NCBI RefSeq assembly: GCF_030815405.1
Contig: NZ_JAUSWX010000001.1
Span: 2,108,001 to 2,172,000 of the forward strand
DNA: 64,000 nucleotides
Source of the DNA: Agromyces albus
Lineage (GTDB): Bacteria; Actinomycetota; Actinomycetes; Actinomycetales; Microbacteriaceae
Direction: 5' to 3'
Part shown: one piece after another, positions 7,757-16,767 of the stretch
Position numbering within the stretch: position 1 is the stretch's first letter
Layout: each line of letters starts with the position of its first letter
Position numbers and translations under genes: made by a program
Notes under the pieces: model-generated
Database searches by the model: none
Seen by the model: the letters and a program-made list of their open reading frames with translations, nothing else
Told to the model about the DNA's origin: nothing

Positions 7757-10087
7757 CTACGCGCCGGCGGGCGGGCGTTCGCCGAACGCCCTCCGTACCC
7801 GCGCGAAGAGCGATCGTGGCGCGAGCGCCGCCCGCAGGCGCTCTGCGGGCCCGGCATCGACTGCGAGCGCGGCCAGGGCGACCGAGAGCTCGTCGAGGAG
7901 CTCCTGCCCGGGTGTGCCGGCTCCGAGCTGCACCGGCCCGTAGCGCTCGCGCTCGACGGCATCGCGCAAGGCGATGAGGGCGGTTCGCGCCTCAGCTGCG
8001 GTGAACGCCTCACGCTCGCCGAGTCGAGCGGCCACGGCACGCGGCGTCTCGACCTCGGCGACGCCCGCCCCGAGATCGGCCGCGGTGGCGGTGAGCTCGT
8101 CCCACGCGGTATCCGCCGCCCAGTCCCCCGCTCGAATGCGTCGCCGTCGCGTCAGCCGCTGGCCGGCCCGGATCGCCGCAGGGATGAGCAGCAGCGCGAT
8201 CACGACGAGCGTGAGCGACCCGCCGCGGATCCACCACGCGTTCGTGGCGAACGGATCGCTCGTGCCGCCCGCGAGTCCGCGATCGGCGTCGACGTCGGGA
8301 CGATCCGACGCTCCGGGCGTGGCGGGGGCCGCGCTCTGCGTCGGCGTGTTCGTGCCCTCACCGGCGCCGGGCCGCGAGTACCCGGGCACGGTGCCCCGGC
8401 CGGGAGTCGGCTCGAACGGCACCCAGCCGACGCCCTCGAAGTAGAGCTCGGGCCACGAGTGGAGGTCATGCGTGTCGACCTCGACGCGTTGCACCCCGTT
8501 GACCCGATCGTCGGAAGGGGAGCCTTGCGTGTAGCCGATCGAGATGCGCGCCGGGATGCCGGACTCTCGCGCCAGGACCGCCATCGTGGCGGCGAACTGC
8601 ACGCAGTACCCTGCGCGCACCTCGAGGAACTTCGCGATCACGTCGAATCCGCCGCCGTCGTAGCCCTCGGCGACCGGTGCCTCCGTGGAGTAGTCGAATT
8701 CGTTCGAGCGGAGGTGGGCCTGGATCGCCACGGCAGCGTCGTAGGGCGAGCCTGCGCCGGCGGTGACGGATGCCGCGGTCTCGCCGATGATCGCCGGGAG
8801 CTCGTCGGGCAGCTCGAGGAACGGTGCCAGCTCGTCGGGGAGTTCTCGCGATGCCGCTCGCAACTGCGCCGGCGTCGGGTCGATCTCGAGCCGGTTCACG
8901 CGGTATCGCTGGCCGGCGGTGTTCGTGTCGACGCTTCGAACCGTGAGCGAACCGTCATCCCAGAACCACGAACCGTCGAGTCCCTCGATGCTCGTCGCCG
9001 GATACGGCACCGGCAGCCACGTCGTGCGCACCTCGTCGACGACGACGTCGATGGGATGCTCCGACGTCTCGACAGCGCTCGAGAGGCCTTCGGGGCGCGG
9101 CATCGCGTCGACGGTGTTGTCGCCGTCGACTGCCTGCTCGGTCACGCCCCATACCTCGCCCTCGAAGCGGTCGAGCGTGAGCAGCGTGAAGTAGGGGCGG
9201 TCGCCGTCGCGTGCGAGGTAGTGGAAGGCCGGCCTCGGGGCGGGCCGGCGGAGGTCGCGACCGAGGTCGATGAACGGGCTCACGCCTCGGGCGAAGAGGG
9301 TGCCCTGCCCGGGTGTGCCGAGCAGGAGGCTCGTCGAGATACTCGGCGTCGACGCCGCGAGCAGCGAAGCCGTGAGGATGCCGACGGCGGCGAGCCCGAG
9401 CGTCGCGCCGAGGGTCGAGGCGATCGGCACGCGCTTCGGCGGAACGACCGTGGCGGCGTCGTCGTCGAGATCGCCCGCCGCGAGCCGTGCCCGCCGGCGC
9501 ACTCGCACGTCGATGCGCAGGAGCAGGAGATACGCGGCGGCGGCGAGCACGAGCGTGGGCACCTCGGCGCCGGCCTCGATGATGAACCCGGGGATGAGGA
9601 TCGGCACGAGAGCCGGTGCTGCCGCGAGGGCGGGCATCCGCACGGTCTGCACGAGGATGTCGACGAGGACCGCGAGGACGCCCACGCCGAAGGCGAGCGC
9701 GAACGTGAGCGCCGGCACGGGGATCGCGGGCACCGATTGCTGCTCGATCGTGCGCTGTGCGCCAGAGAGCAGCTGGGCGAACGTCTCGAACGTGCCCTGC
9801 GTCGGGATGATGAGCGCGATGCTCGACCCGGCGCTGAACACCAGGGTGAGCAACAGCAGCAGCACCACGAGCTCGAGCACCGGCACGAGAGCGGCCGTCG
9901 TGCGCATGGCACGCAGCCCCACGCCCGAGAAGAGCACGCCAGCGGCGATGAACGCACACAGCCACCACCAGCCGCTGCCCGCGATGAGCGGGCCGAGCGA
10001 CATCGTGGCGACCACGAGGAAGAGGAAAGACGCCGTCGTCAGAGCGAGGCGCTGTGCGCGCGTGAGGGGCACCGGGTCAAGGTTCAT
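7757..10087 (-). CDS. Membrane-anchored transglutaminase-like protein (TgpA/DUF3488 type), catalytic triad intact
   Basis: A 776-residue protein. The first 250 residues carry about six membrane spans (for example LVVLLLLLTLVF), followed by a large extracytoplasmic region. The transglutaminase core has Cys495 in RAGYCVQFAATMAVLAR and His543 in HDLHSWPEL, then FEGVGWVPFEPTPG; these are the family's catalytic positions. A further membrane span (SLTLVVIALLLIPAA) and a DUF4129-like cytoplasmic tail end it. It overlaps the upstream DUF58 gene by 11 bases and forms a MoxR-DUF58-TgpA unit. Such enzymes act as proteases or transferases at the cell envelope; the substrate is unknown. The paralogue at 25.3-27.7 kb has lost all these residues. 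Confidence 0.88.
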   Translation of the reverse strand: MNLDPVPLTRAQRLALTTASFLFLVVATMSLGPLIAGSGWWWLCAFIAAGVLFSGVGLRAMRTTAALVPVLELVVLLLLLTLVFSAGSSIALIIPTQGTFETFAQLLSGAQRTIEQQSVPAIPVPALTFALAFGVGVLAVLVDILVQTVRMPALAAAPALVPILIPGFIIEAGAEVPTLVLAAAAYLLLLRIDVRVRRRARLAAGDLDDDAATVVPPKRVPIASTLGATLGLAAVGILTASLLAASTPSISTSLLLGTPGQGTLFARGVSPFIDLGRDLRRPAPRPAFHYLARDGDRPYFTLLTLDRFEGEVWGVTEQAVDGDNTVDAMPRPEGLSSAVETSEHPIDVVVDEVRTTWLPVPYPATSIEGLDGSWFWDDGSLTVRSVDTNTAGQRYRVNRLEIDPTPAQLRAASRELPDELAPFLELPDELPAIIGETAASVTAGAGSPYDAAVAIQAHLRSNEFDYSTEAPVAEGYDGGGFDVIAKFLEVRAGYCVQFAATMAVLARESGIPARISIGYTQGSPSDDRVNGVQRVEVDTHDLHSWPELYFEGVGWVPFEPTPGRGTVPGYSRPGAGEGTNTPTQSAAPATPGASDRPDVDADRGLAGGTSDPFATNAWWIRGGSLTLVVIALLLIPAAIRAGQRLTRRRRIRAGDWAADTAWDELTATAADLGAGVAEVETPRAVAARLGEREAFTAAEARTALIALRDAVERERYGPVQLGAGTPGQELLDELSVALAALAVDAGPAERLRAALAPRSLFARVRRAFGERPPAGA

Positions 10088-11471
10088 CGGGCGTCACCGC
10101 CTCGGGGCGCGGCACGACGGCGCGCGATCGTGCGGCTCGCGCCGGAGCCTGATGTCGCGCGGGGAGCGCCGTGCCTGCCCAGGCGCCGGCGATCTCGGCC
10201 GGCCGGCGCACGCGCACGACACGCCAGTCGGCCTCCTCGAGGGCGTCGACGACACCCTGCGCGACGCTCTCGAGCACGAAGGCGATCGCCGGTTCGAATC
10301 GGGACCGCATGGCGATGAGCGAGCGAGCGTCCTGCTCGTCGGGATCGACGAGCACGACGACGCCGGGCATCCGCGCCTCTCGTGCTCGCGGGCGGGCCTC
10401 GGCGTCGGACGCGACCTCCACGGCGGCAGCCGATCCGAGCCGCGCCGGCCCCTCGAGCCGGGCGAGATCCTCGAGCAGTGCCCGGTCGCCGCCCGGCATG
10501 CGATAGCCGCCGGGCGATGCCGATGAGAGGACACCGCGCTCGGGGTCGGCGAGATGGTCGCAGCGCACTCGGTAGCCGCGCTCGAGCAGGTGCACCCCCA
10601 CGGACGCGGCGATCTCGATGCCGAGCTCGTAGCCGGCATGCCCGCCGTCGTCGCGCTCACGCCGGAGCGAGGACGCCTTCGGCCGCCCGGCGAGCGTCGT
10701 GTCGAGGATGAGCCTCGCCTCGGGGTCGCCGCGCTGCTCCTCTTCACGCACCATGAGCTCGCCGCGGCGGGCGGTCGCCGCCCAGTTCACCCGCCGCAGC
10801 GGGTCGCCGTAGCGGTACTCCCGCGCGATGAGCTCGTCGGAGTTCGGGTGGGTGCGTCGCTGCAGGCCGTGCAGCACTCCGTCGACGCTCGCGGCGGTGC
10901 CGAGCGCGGCGTCGAGCGGCGTCACCCGGGGCGTCACCACGACCTCGTGCCCCGTGCCCACCTCACGGTCGATGCGCGCGAGTCCGAACGGATCGGCGAT
11001 GCCGATGACGAGCGGACCGATCGAGAAGACCCCGCGCCGCGGCATCCTGAGCCGGTACTCGAGCCGCAACGTGTCATCGCCCGATGGAAGCACGCCCTCG
11101 TACGGGCCGACGGCCGGCAGGATCGCCTCGGCCGGGCCCTTGAGCCCGTCGGGCACGCGGTCGCGCCAGTGGGCGCCGTCGAACGTCCGCCGTGAGCGGT
11201 TCTTGACGATGAGCGCGACGCGAGTGGCGCCCCCCGCGCCCACGACGGGCGGAGCGAACATCCGCGTCACCGCGAGCCGCGGGGTGTGCAGCGCGACGAA
11301 GGCAACGGCGACGAGCGGCATCGCGATGCCGACGAACGCGAGCAGCAGGATGTCACGCAAGTCGAACCAGAGCGAGACGGCGAGCAGCAGCACTCCCACG
11401 ACGACGAGCGTCGTGCCGCGCCGGCTGAGTCGAGGCCAGGCCTTGACGCGCGCGGAGCGGGAGCGGGACAT
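10077..11471 (-). CDS. DUF58 domain protein (von Willebrand A-like), partner of MoxR
   Basis: A 464-residue protein with two adjacent N-terminal membrane spans (TTLVVVGVLLLAVSLWF, ILLLAFVGIAMPLVAV), a beta-rich middle and the DUF58 hallmark YRYGDPLRRVNWAATARRGE near residue 230. DUF58 is related to von Willebrand factor A domains. Members are nearly always encoded beside a MoxR AAA ATPase, as here, where the MoxR stop lies one base before this start. The role is probably chaperone-assisted assembly or activation of an envelope complex with the downstream transglutaminase. No precise function is known. Confidence 0.88.
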   Translation of the reverse strand: MSRSRSARVKAWPRLSRRGTTLVVVGVLLLAVSLWFDLRDILLLAFVGIAMPLVAVAFVALHTPRLAVTRMFAPPVVGAGGATRVALIVKNRSRRTFDGAHWRDRVPDGLKGPAEAILPAVGPYEGVLPSGDDTLRLEYRLRMPRRGVFSIGPLVIGIADPFGLARIDREVGTGHEVVVTPRVTPLDAALGTAASVDGVLHGLQRRTHPNSDELIAREYRYGDPLRRVNWAATARRGELMVREEEQRGDPEARLILDTTLAGRPKASSLRRERDDGGHAGYELGIEIAASVGVHLLERGYRVRCDHLADPERGVLSSASPGGYRMPGGDRALLEDLARLEGPARLGSAAAVEVASDAEARPRAREARMPGVVVLVDPDEQDARSLIAMRSRFEPAIAFVLESVAQGVVDALEEADWRVVRVRRPAEIAGAWAGTALPARHQAPARAARSRAVVPRPEAVTPDEP

Positions 11472-11472
11472 G

Positions 11473-12501
11473 TCAGTTCCTTCGTGCGCTGCCGACCGGA
11501 ACCGGCGTCTCCCCTACGATGCGACGCACGATTGCGTCGATGAGCGGCCCGCTGTCGCGGTCGTGGGAGCCGACGGCGCGGCTCGTCGGTACGAGGCGGT
11601 GTGCGAGCACCGGCACCGCGAGCGCGTCGACATCGTCGGGAAGCACGAAGTCGCGACCGTGCATGGCCGCGTGCGCCTTCGCCGCGCGCACGAGCTGGAG
11701 CGTGGCACGCGGGCTCGCGCCGAGCCGCAGCTGGCGGTCGGCGCGAGTGGCGCGGGCGAGCTCGACCGCGTACTCCTTGACGGGCTGCGACGTGAAGACG
11801 CGTTGCACCGCCTCGATCATGCCGCGGAGCTCGGCGATCGTGACGACGGATTCGAGTTTCTCGAGGGGACTTCCGGTCTCGCGCATGGCGAGCATCGCAA
11901 GCTCGTCGGCCGAGGCCGGGTAGCCCATCGAGATGCGGGCCATGAAGCGGTCGCGCTGGGCCTCGGGAAGCGGGTACGTGCCCTCCATCTCGACCGGGTT
12001 CTGGGTGGCGATGACCGTGAACGGCTGCTCGAGCCGGTAGGTGGTGCCGTCGGCCGTGACCTGGCGCTCCTCCATGCACTCGAGCAGGGCGGATTGCGTC
12101 TTCGGGCTCGCGCGATTGATCTCGTCGCCGATGACGATGTTGGCGAACACGGGCCCCTGCTTGTACTCGAATCGCCGGTTCGCCTGGTCGAAGACCGAGA
12201 CCCCGGTGACGTCGCTCGGCAGCAGGTCGGGCGTGAACTGGATGCGGCTGACGGTGCAGTCGACGGAACGCGCGAGCGCCTTCGCGAGCATGGTCTTGCC
12301 CACGCCCGGCACGTCTTCGATGAGGAGGTGGCCCTCGGCGAGCAGCACGGTCAGCGACGCCGTGACGGCCTCACGCTTGCCGGCGATGACCGCCTCGACG
12401 TTCTGCACGATGCCGGCCGCGCGGGCGCCGACCTCGTCGATGCCCATGTCGGGCGTGGTGCCGCCGCCTGACTCCCCCAGTGTCACGGTCGCCTCGCTCA
12501 C
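11473..12501 (-). CDS. MoxR-family AAA+ ATPase
   Basis: A 342-residue ATPase with Walker A GVGKTMLA, Walker [10 protein letters not shown], sensor 1 ATQNPVE and the MoxR-typical [16 protein letters not shown] and [15 protein letters not shown] place the start at the GTG 12501, because it overlaps the coaD stop as GTGA, giving translational coupling; a longer frame would run through coaD. MoxR proteins are chaperones that mature partner complexes by ATP hydrolysis. The partner here is the DUF58 protein immediately downstream. It resembles the second MoxR at 28.9-29.9 kb, so blocks 2 and 3 carry paralogous MoxR-DUF58-transglutaminase trios. Confidence 0.92.
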   Translation of the reverse strand: MSEATVTLGESGGGTTPDMGIDEVGARAAGIVQNVEAVIAGKREAVTASLTVLLAEGHLLIEDVPGVGKTMLAKALARSVDCTVSRIQFTPDLLPSDVTGVSVFDQANRRFEYKQGPVFANIVIGDEINRASPKTQSALLECMEERQVTADGTTYRLEQPFTVIATQNPVEMEGTYPLPEAQRDRFMARISMGYPASADELAMLAMRETGSPLEKLESVVTIAELRGMIEAVQRVFTSQPVKEYAVELARATRADRQLRLGASPRATLQLVRAAKAHAAMHGRDFVLPDDVDALAVPVLAHRLVPTSRAVGSHDRDSGPLIDAIVRRIVGETPVPVGSARRN

Positions 12502-12989
12502 AACGTCATCGCCGCCTGCAGGTAGTCGGCGACCGCCGGTGGCACGAACGGAGTGACATCGCCGCCGAGCGCGGCGACCTGCCGCACGAGCGAGCTGGAG
12601 ACGTGTGCGTTGCCGGGATCGGGCAGGAGGAACACGGTCTCGACCCCGGCGAGATGACGGTTGACGATCGCCATGGGCGTCTCGTAGGCGACGTCGACCT
12701 GCGAGCGGACGCCCTTCACGAGCACGGTCGCCCCGACGTCGGTGCAGTAGTCGACGAGGAGTCCCATGCTCCACGACGCGACGACGATGCGCCCTTCGAT
12801 GCCCGCGTCGGCCACGGCGCGCTCGATGAGCGCGACGCGCTGGGCGATCGGCAGCAGGGCGGTCTTGTCGGGATTGTGCACGACGACGACGTGCAACTCG
12901 TCGTAGAGCCCGGCGGCCCGTGCGATGACATCGAGATGGCCGAGCGTGACGGGGTCGAATGAACCAGGAACGACGGCGATCCGCTGCAT
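12498..12989 (-). CDS. coaD: Pantetheine-phosphate adenylyltransferase
   Basis: A 163-residue nucleotidyltransferase for the penultimate step of coenzyme A synthesis (4'-phosphopantetheine plus ATP to dephospho-CoA). The T-x-G-H motif is in [16 protein letters not shown] and the second ATP-binding motif in [11 protein letters not shown]. Length and both motifs are standard. It starts at an ATG at 12989, 51 bases from the recG stop, and its stop overlaps the MoxR start by four bases. The neighbourhood (rsmD, recG, coaD) is the usual one in actinobacteria. Confidence 0.96.
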   Translation of the reverse strand: MQRIAVVPGSFDPVTLGHLDVIARAAGLYDELHVVVVHNPDKTALLPIAQRVALIERAVADAGIEGRIVVASWSMGLLVDYCTDVGATVLVKGVRSQVDVAYETPMAIVNRHLAGVETVFLLPDPGNAHVSSSLVRQVAALGGDVTPFVPPAVADYLQAAMTL

Positions 12990-13040
12990 AGCGTCAAGCG
13001 TACTGCCCGCGCGGCGCGCCGGAAGGGCCGTGCGCGAGTC

Positions 13041-15308
13041 TCAGCCCTTGCTCAGGTAGCCGCTCGACTCGTCGTCGAGACGACGGCGCACCGCCGCCGC
13101 GAGCGCGGGATGCGCGGAGAGCCCCGGGTCGGCGGCGAGCACCTCCTCGGCGAGGTCGCGTGCGTCGGCGATGAGGTCGCCGTCGCGCGCCACCCGCAAG
13201 AGCTTGAGCGAGGAGCGTCCGCCCGACTGGGTCGCCCCGAGCACGTCTCCCTCCTGCCGCAACTCGAGGTCGACGCGAGCGAGTTCGAATCCGTCGAGCG
13301 TGGCGGCGACCGCCTCGACCCGCTGCCGGGCGAGCGAGCCGGCCTCGGCCGACGTCACGAGCAGGCACAGCCCCGGCACGCTCCCGCGCCCGACCCGGCC
13401 GCGCAACTGGTGCAGCTGCGATACGCCGAAGCGGTCGGCGTCGACGACGACCATCGCGCTCGCGTTCGGCACGTCGACGCCGACCTCGATGACGGTCGTC
13501 GCGACGAGCACGTCGAGCTCGCCCGCCGCGAAGGCCCGCATCGTGCGGTCCTTCTCGTCGGCGCTCATGCGGCCGTGCAACGGGGCCACGCGGGCGTCGG
13601 CGAATCGCGGATGCCCCGTGAGCTCGGCGAGCACCGAGGCGACGGATGCCGCAGGCCCCGAGACATCCGCGGCCTCGCCCTCCTCTGCCCCATCGTCTTC
13701 GGCGACGCGCGCCTCGATCGCGGGGCACACGACGAATCCCTGACGCCCCGCGGCGAGCTCTTCGGCGAGCCGCTCCCAGACCCGTGCCCGCCACCCCGGC
13801 CGGTCGGCGAGCGGCACGACGTGCGACTCGATGCCGGCGCGCCCGGCGGGCAGCTCGCGGATCGTCGAGACGTCGAGATCGCCGAACACGGTCATGGCGA
13901 CCGTGCGCGGGATCGGGGTGGCCGTGAGCACGAGCACGTGCGGCGGACGCTGCCCCTTCAGGCGCAGTGCCTCGCGCTGCTCCACGCCGAACCGATGCTG
14001 CTCGTCGACGACGACGAGGCCGAGGTCGGCGAACGAGACGGCGTCGCCGATGAGGGCATGCGTGCCGATGACGATGCGCGACTGGCCGGCCGCGGCGCGC
14101 AGGAGCGCCTTCTTGCGATCGGCGACGGGCAGTTGTCCGGTGATGAGCGTCGGCATCAGCTCGGCCGACAGGTCTGGGCCCAACATCCGTGCGATCGAAC
14201 GCAGGTGCTGGCCTGCGAGCACCTCGGTGGGTGCCAGGAGGGCCGATTGCCCGCCCGAGTCGGCGACGGCGAGCATTGCGCGCAAGGCGACGACGGTCTT
14301 GCCCGAGCCGACCTCGCCCTGCACGAGGCGGTTCATGGGCACCGGTTGCTCGAGATCGTCGGTGATCTCGGCACCGACCGCCTGCTGGTCTCCCGTCAGC
14401 GAGAACGGCAGGCTCGCGTCGAACCGCTCGAGCGAGCCGCCGGCCGACGGATGCCGCGCGGTCGTGGTGTGCCTGCGAAGCTCGGCGCGCCGCTCGAGGA
14501 GCGCCGTCTGCAGCACGAACGCCTCGGTGAATCGCAGCGTGCGGCGCGCCGCTTTCCAGTCGGACTCCCGCTCAGGCCGGTGGATCTGCTCGAGCGCACT
14601 GCGATGGGCGAGCAGGGAGCGACGCTCGCGCCCGTCGCCGGGCAGCGGATCATCGACGGGGCCGAGCCCGTCGAGGAGCAACGCGATCGACTTGGCGAGC
14701 TGCCAGCTCGCGAGCGTGCCTGTGGCCGGGTAGATCGGAATGGGCGCCTCGGCCCAGCGCTTCGCCGCGGCATCGCCGGCGGTGAGGGGCTCGGACTCGT
14801 CGAAGAGCTCGTAGTCGGGATGCGCGAGCTGGCGATTGCCCTTGTAGTCGCCGACCTTGCCGGCGAAGATGCCGCGGCGTCCGGGCCGCAAGTCGTTCTC
14901 CCGCCACTTCTGGTTGAAGAACGTGAGCGTGAGGATGCCGGTGCCGTCGGAGATCTTGGCCTCGAGGATCGATCCGCGGCGCTGGCGCATCTCGCGCACC
15001 CGCACCTCGAGCACCTCGGCGACGATCGTGACGTTCTCGTCGAGCGGGAGGCTGGCGAGCGCCGTGAGCTCGCCGCGGAGGGCGTAGCGCCTGGGGTAGT
15101 GCGCGAGCAGGTCTCCTACGGTCGCGTAGCCGAAAGCACGCTCGATCGCCTGCGCGGTGCGGCCGCCGAGCGCGCCCGAGAGCTTCGAGTCGAGCGTGTA
15201 GGAGCCGGGGGCAGGCGTCGCAGCGGCATCCGTGGTCGTACCGGTGCCGCTGCCGGTGCCAGTGCCCGTGCCACGCGCGCCGGTCGCACCTGCTTTCTCG
15301 GCCGTCAT
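13041..15308 (-). CDS. recG: ATP-dependent DNA helicase RecG
   Basis: A 755-residue helicase that remodels stalled forks and branched DNA. It has an OB-fold wedge domain, Walker A GEVGSGKTVVALRA, motif II as DEQHRFGVEQRE, motif III LTATPIPRT, and motif VI QLRGRVGRG. The first 38 residues are an unusual Gly/Thr/Ala repeat tract (GTGTGTGSGTGTTT) that most relatives lack; the conserved protein begins near YTLDSKLSGALGG. The ATG at 15308 overlaps the stop of the TPR gene (ATGA). A start further in would remove the tract, so its expression is not certain. Confidence 0.95.
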   Translation of the reverse strand: MTAEKAGATGARGTGTGTGSGTGTTTDAAATPAPGSYTLDSKLSGALGGRTAQAIERAFGYATVGDLLAHYPRRYALRGELTALASLPLDENVTIVAEVLEVRVREMRQRRGSILEAKISDGTGILTLTFFNQKWRENDLRPGRRGIFAGKVGDYKGNRQLAHPDYELFDESEPLTAGDAAAKRWAEAPIPIYPATGTLASWQLAKSIALLLDGLGPVDDPLPGDGRERRSLLAHRSALEQIHRPERESDWKAARRTLRFTEAFVLQTALLERRAELRRHTTTARHPSAGGSLERFDASLPFSLTGDQQAVGAEITDDLEQPVPMNRLVQGEVGSGKTVVALRAMLAVADSGGQSALLAPTEVLAGQHLRSIARMLGPDLSAELMPTLITGQLPVADRKKALLRAAAGQSRIVIGTHALIGDAVSFADLGLVVVDEQHRFGVEQREALRLKGQRPPHVLVLTATPIPRTVAMTVFGDLDVSTIRELPAGRAGIESHVVPLADRPGWRARVWERLAEELAAGRQGFVVCPAIEARVAEDDGAEEGEAADVSGPAASVASVLAELTGHPRFADARVAPLHGRMSADEKDRTMRAFAAGELDVLVATTVIEVGVDVPNASAMVVVDADRFGVSQLHQLRGRVGRGSVPGLCLLVTSAEAGSLARQRVEAVAATLDGFELARVDLELRQEGDVLGATQSGGRSSLKLLRVARDGDLIADARDLAEEVLAADPGLSAHPALAAAVRRRLDDESSGYLSKG

Positions 15309-16111
15309 TCCTCGATCGTAGGCTCCGCCCCCGTCAGTTCGGCCAGCTCGGCCTGCACGTATGGGTCGTCAGGGCGTGCGCGCGCGAGTTCGCGCTGGAT
15401 GTCGAGGGCCTCCTCGGCGCGATCGAGGGTTCGCAGGCACCTCGCAACCGACCAGCGCGCCACATGCTGCTGCTCGGCGGTGCCGTAGGCGTCGGCTGCC
15501 TCGACGGCCTGCTCGAAGTGACGCAGGGCGGCCTCGGCGCGACCCTCGTCGTGCAGGGTCCAGCCGAGGTTGTTGTGCAGTGCGACGCCCCAGCGGAGGG
15601 TGCGGGGATCGCGAGTGCCCTCGAGCACGTCGAATCCCTCGGCCGCCCACTCCTCCTCGTGCCCGGCGTCGTTGAGCGCGAGCATGTGCAGCGCGTCGAG
15701 CACGAGGAACGTCGAGCCGGCGAGGGCGGCCTGGCGCACGCCGCGCGTGAGCTCGGGCACGGCGTCGGCCGGGTTGCCCGAGGTCGCTGCGAGCCGGCCC
15801 CGCTCGATCGCCACGCGAGCCCTGAGCTCCGCGACATTCGTCTCGGGCTCGCCGGGAGAGCCGTCGAGGACGACGGAGTCGAGCACGGCGAGCGCCTCGG
15901 CCGTCTTGCCCTGGATGCCCAGCGCACGCGCGAGCTGAGTGGCCATCACGCTGCGGACATGAGCGGGGTGGTCGTCGTCGTCGGACGCCTCACGGAACCG
16001 CTCCTCGCTCGCGGCCGGGTCGCTGAAGTCCCACATGCGGTCGAGCATGAGTTGTTCTGCGGCCCGGTGCCGGGACGGTTCGGCGGGCACTTGGTCGGTC
16101 GAGTCATCCAC
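15305..16111 (-). CDS. Tetratricopeptide-repeat protein of unknown function
   Basis: A 268-residue soluble protein made mostly of helical pairs. The repeats are visible as blocks such as TAEALAVLDSV, GRAEAALRHFEQAVEAADAYG and DRAEEALDIQRELARARPDDP, the last being textbook TPR consensus. It lacks a signal peptide or enzymatic domain, so it is probably a protein-protein adaptor. The gene lies upstream of recG with a four-base overlap and is divergent from rsmD. The start given is a GTG at 16111 whose G-rich Shine-Dalgarno is unusually close, so the true start could be slightly further in. Confidence 0.75.
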   Translation of the reverse strand: MDDSTDQVPAEPSRHRAAEQLMLDRMWDFSDPAASEERFREASDDDDHPAHVRSVMATQLARALGIQGKTAEALAVLDSVVLDGSPGEPETNVAELRARVAIERGRLAATSGNPADAVPELTRGVRQAALAGSTFLVLDALHMLALNDAGHEEEWAAEGFDVLEGTRDPRTLRWGVALHNNLGWTLHDEGRAEAALRHFEQAVEAADAYGTAEQQHVARWSVARCLRTLDRAEEALDIQRELARARPDDPYVQAELAELTGAEPTIEE

Positions 16112-16159
16112 CCCTCCATCATGGCAGCGCCGGACGGTCGACGTTATGCTGCCGGAAGC

Positions 16160-16762
16160 ATGACCCGCATCATCGCCGGATTCGCCGGCTCACTCACCCT
16201 CGCCGTGCCCAGATCGGGCACGCGTCCGACGAGCGACCGGGTGCGTGAGGCGATCTTCTCCGCGCTCGAGGCGCGAGATGTGCTCGAGGGCGCATGCGTG
16301 TTCGACCTGTACGCGGGCTCGGGTGCGCTCGGGCTCGAGGCCGCGAGCCGCGGAGCGGTCGACGTCGTGCTCGTCGAGCGCGCGAAACCCGCCGCCGACG
16401 TGTGCCGGCGCAACGCCGATGCCGTGCTCAGGGCCGCGCGCGGTCGCCGGCTGCGCATCCGGGTCGTGCCGCGTCCGGTGGCCGCCTACCTCGAGAGCGC
16501 CGCGGCCGGTGTCGACGTCGTCTTCATCGACCCGCCCTACGACCTCGCCGACGGGGCGCTCTCGCGCGATCTCGAGCTGCTCGTGCCGCTGCTCACCCCC
16601 GATGCGATCGTCATGGTCGAGCGCAGCTCACGCTCCCCCGAGCCGGCCTGGCCCGACGGCATCACGCTCGACCGGCGCCGCGACTACGGCGAGACGACCC
16701 TCTGGTGGGCGAGCCGCACCGACGAGGCCGACGACGCTGATGGCGGGAAGTCCGCGGACTGA
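16160..16762 (+). CDS. rsmD: 16S rRNA (guanine(966)-N2)-methyltransferase
   Basis: A 200-residue SAM-dependent methyltransferase that modifies G966 of 16S rRNA. It begins MTRIIAGFAGSLTLAVPRSGTRPTSD, matching the RsmD start. It contains the SAM loop VFDLYAGSGALGLEAASRG and the catalytic FIDPPYD of N2-guanine methyltransferases. The ATG at 16160 is preceded by CCGGAAG. It is one of the few plus-strand genes here, divergent from the TPR-recG-coaD run and convergent with thiL, which ends five bases away. Confidence 0.94.
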   Translation: MTRIIAGFAGSLTLAVPRSGTRPTSDRVREAIFSALEARDVLEGACVFDLYAGSGALGLEAASRGAVDVVLVERAKPAADVCRRNADAVLRAARGRRLRIRVVPRPVAAYLESAAAGVDVVFIDPPYDLADGALSRDLELLVPLLTPDAIVMVERSSRSPEPAWPDGITLDRRRDYGETTLWWASRTDEADDADGGKSAD

Positions 16763-16767
16763 CCGCC

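Noticed and set aside
7727..10318. A plus-strand open frame of 863 codons opposite the transglutaminase and DUF58 genes
   Set aside because: It is Arg/Gly/Glu-rich without any domain, lies exactly antisense to two well-supported genes, and is expected by chance in DNA of this GC content.
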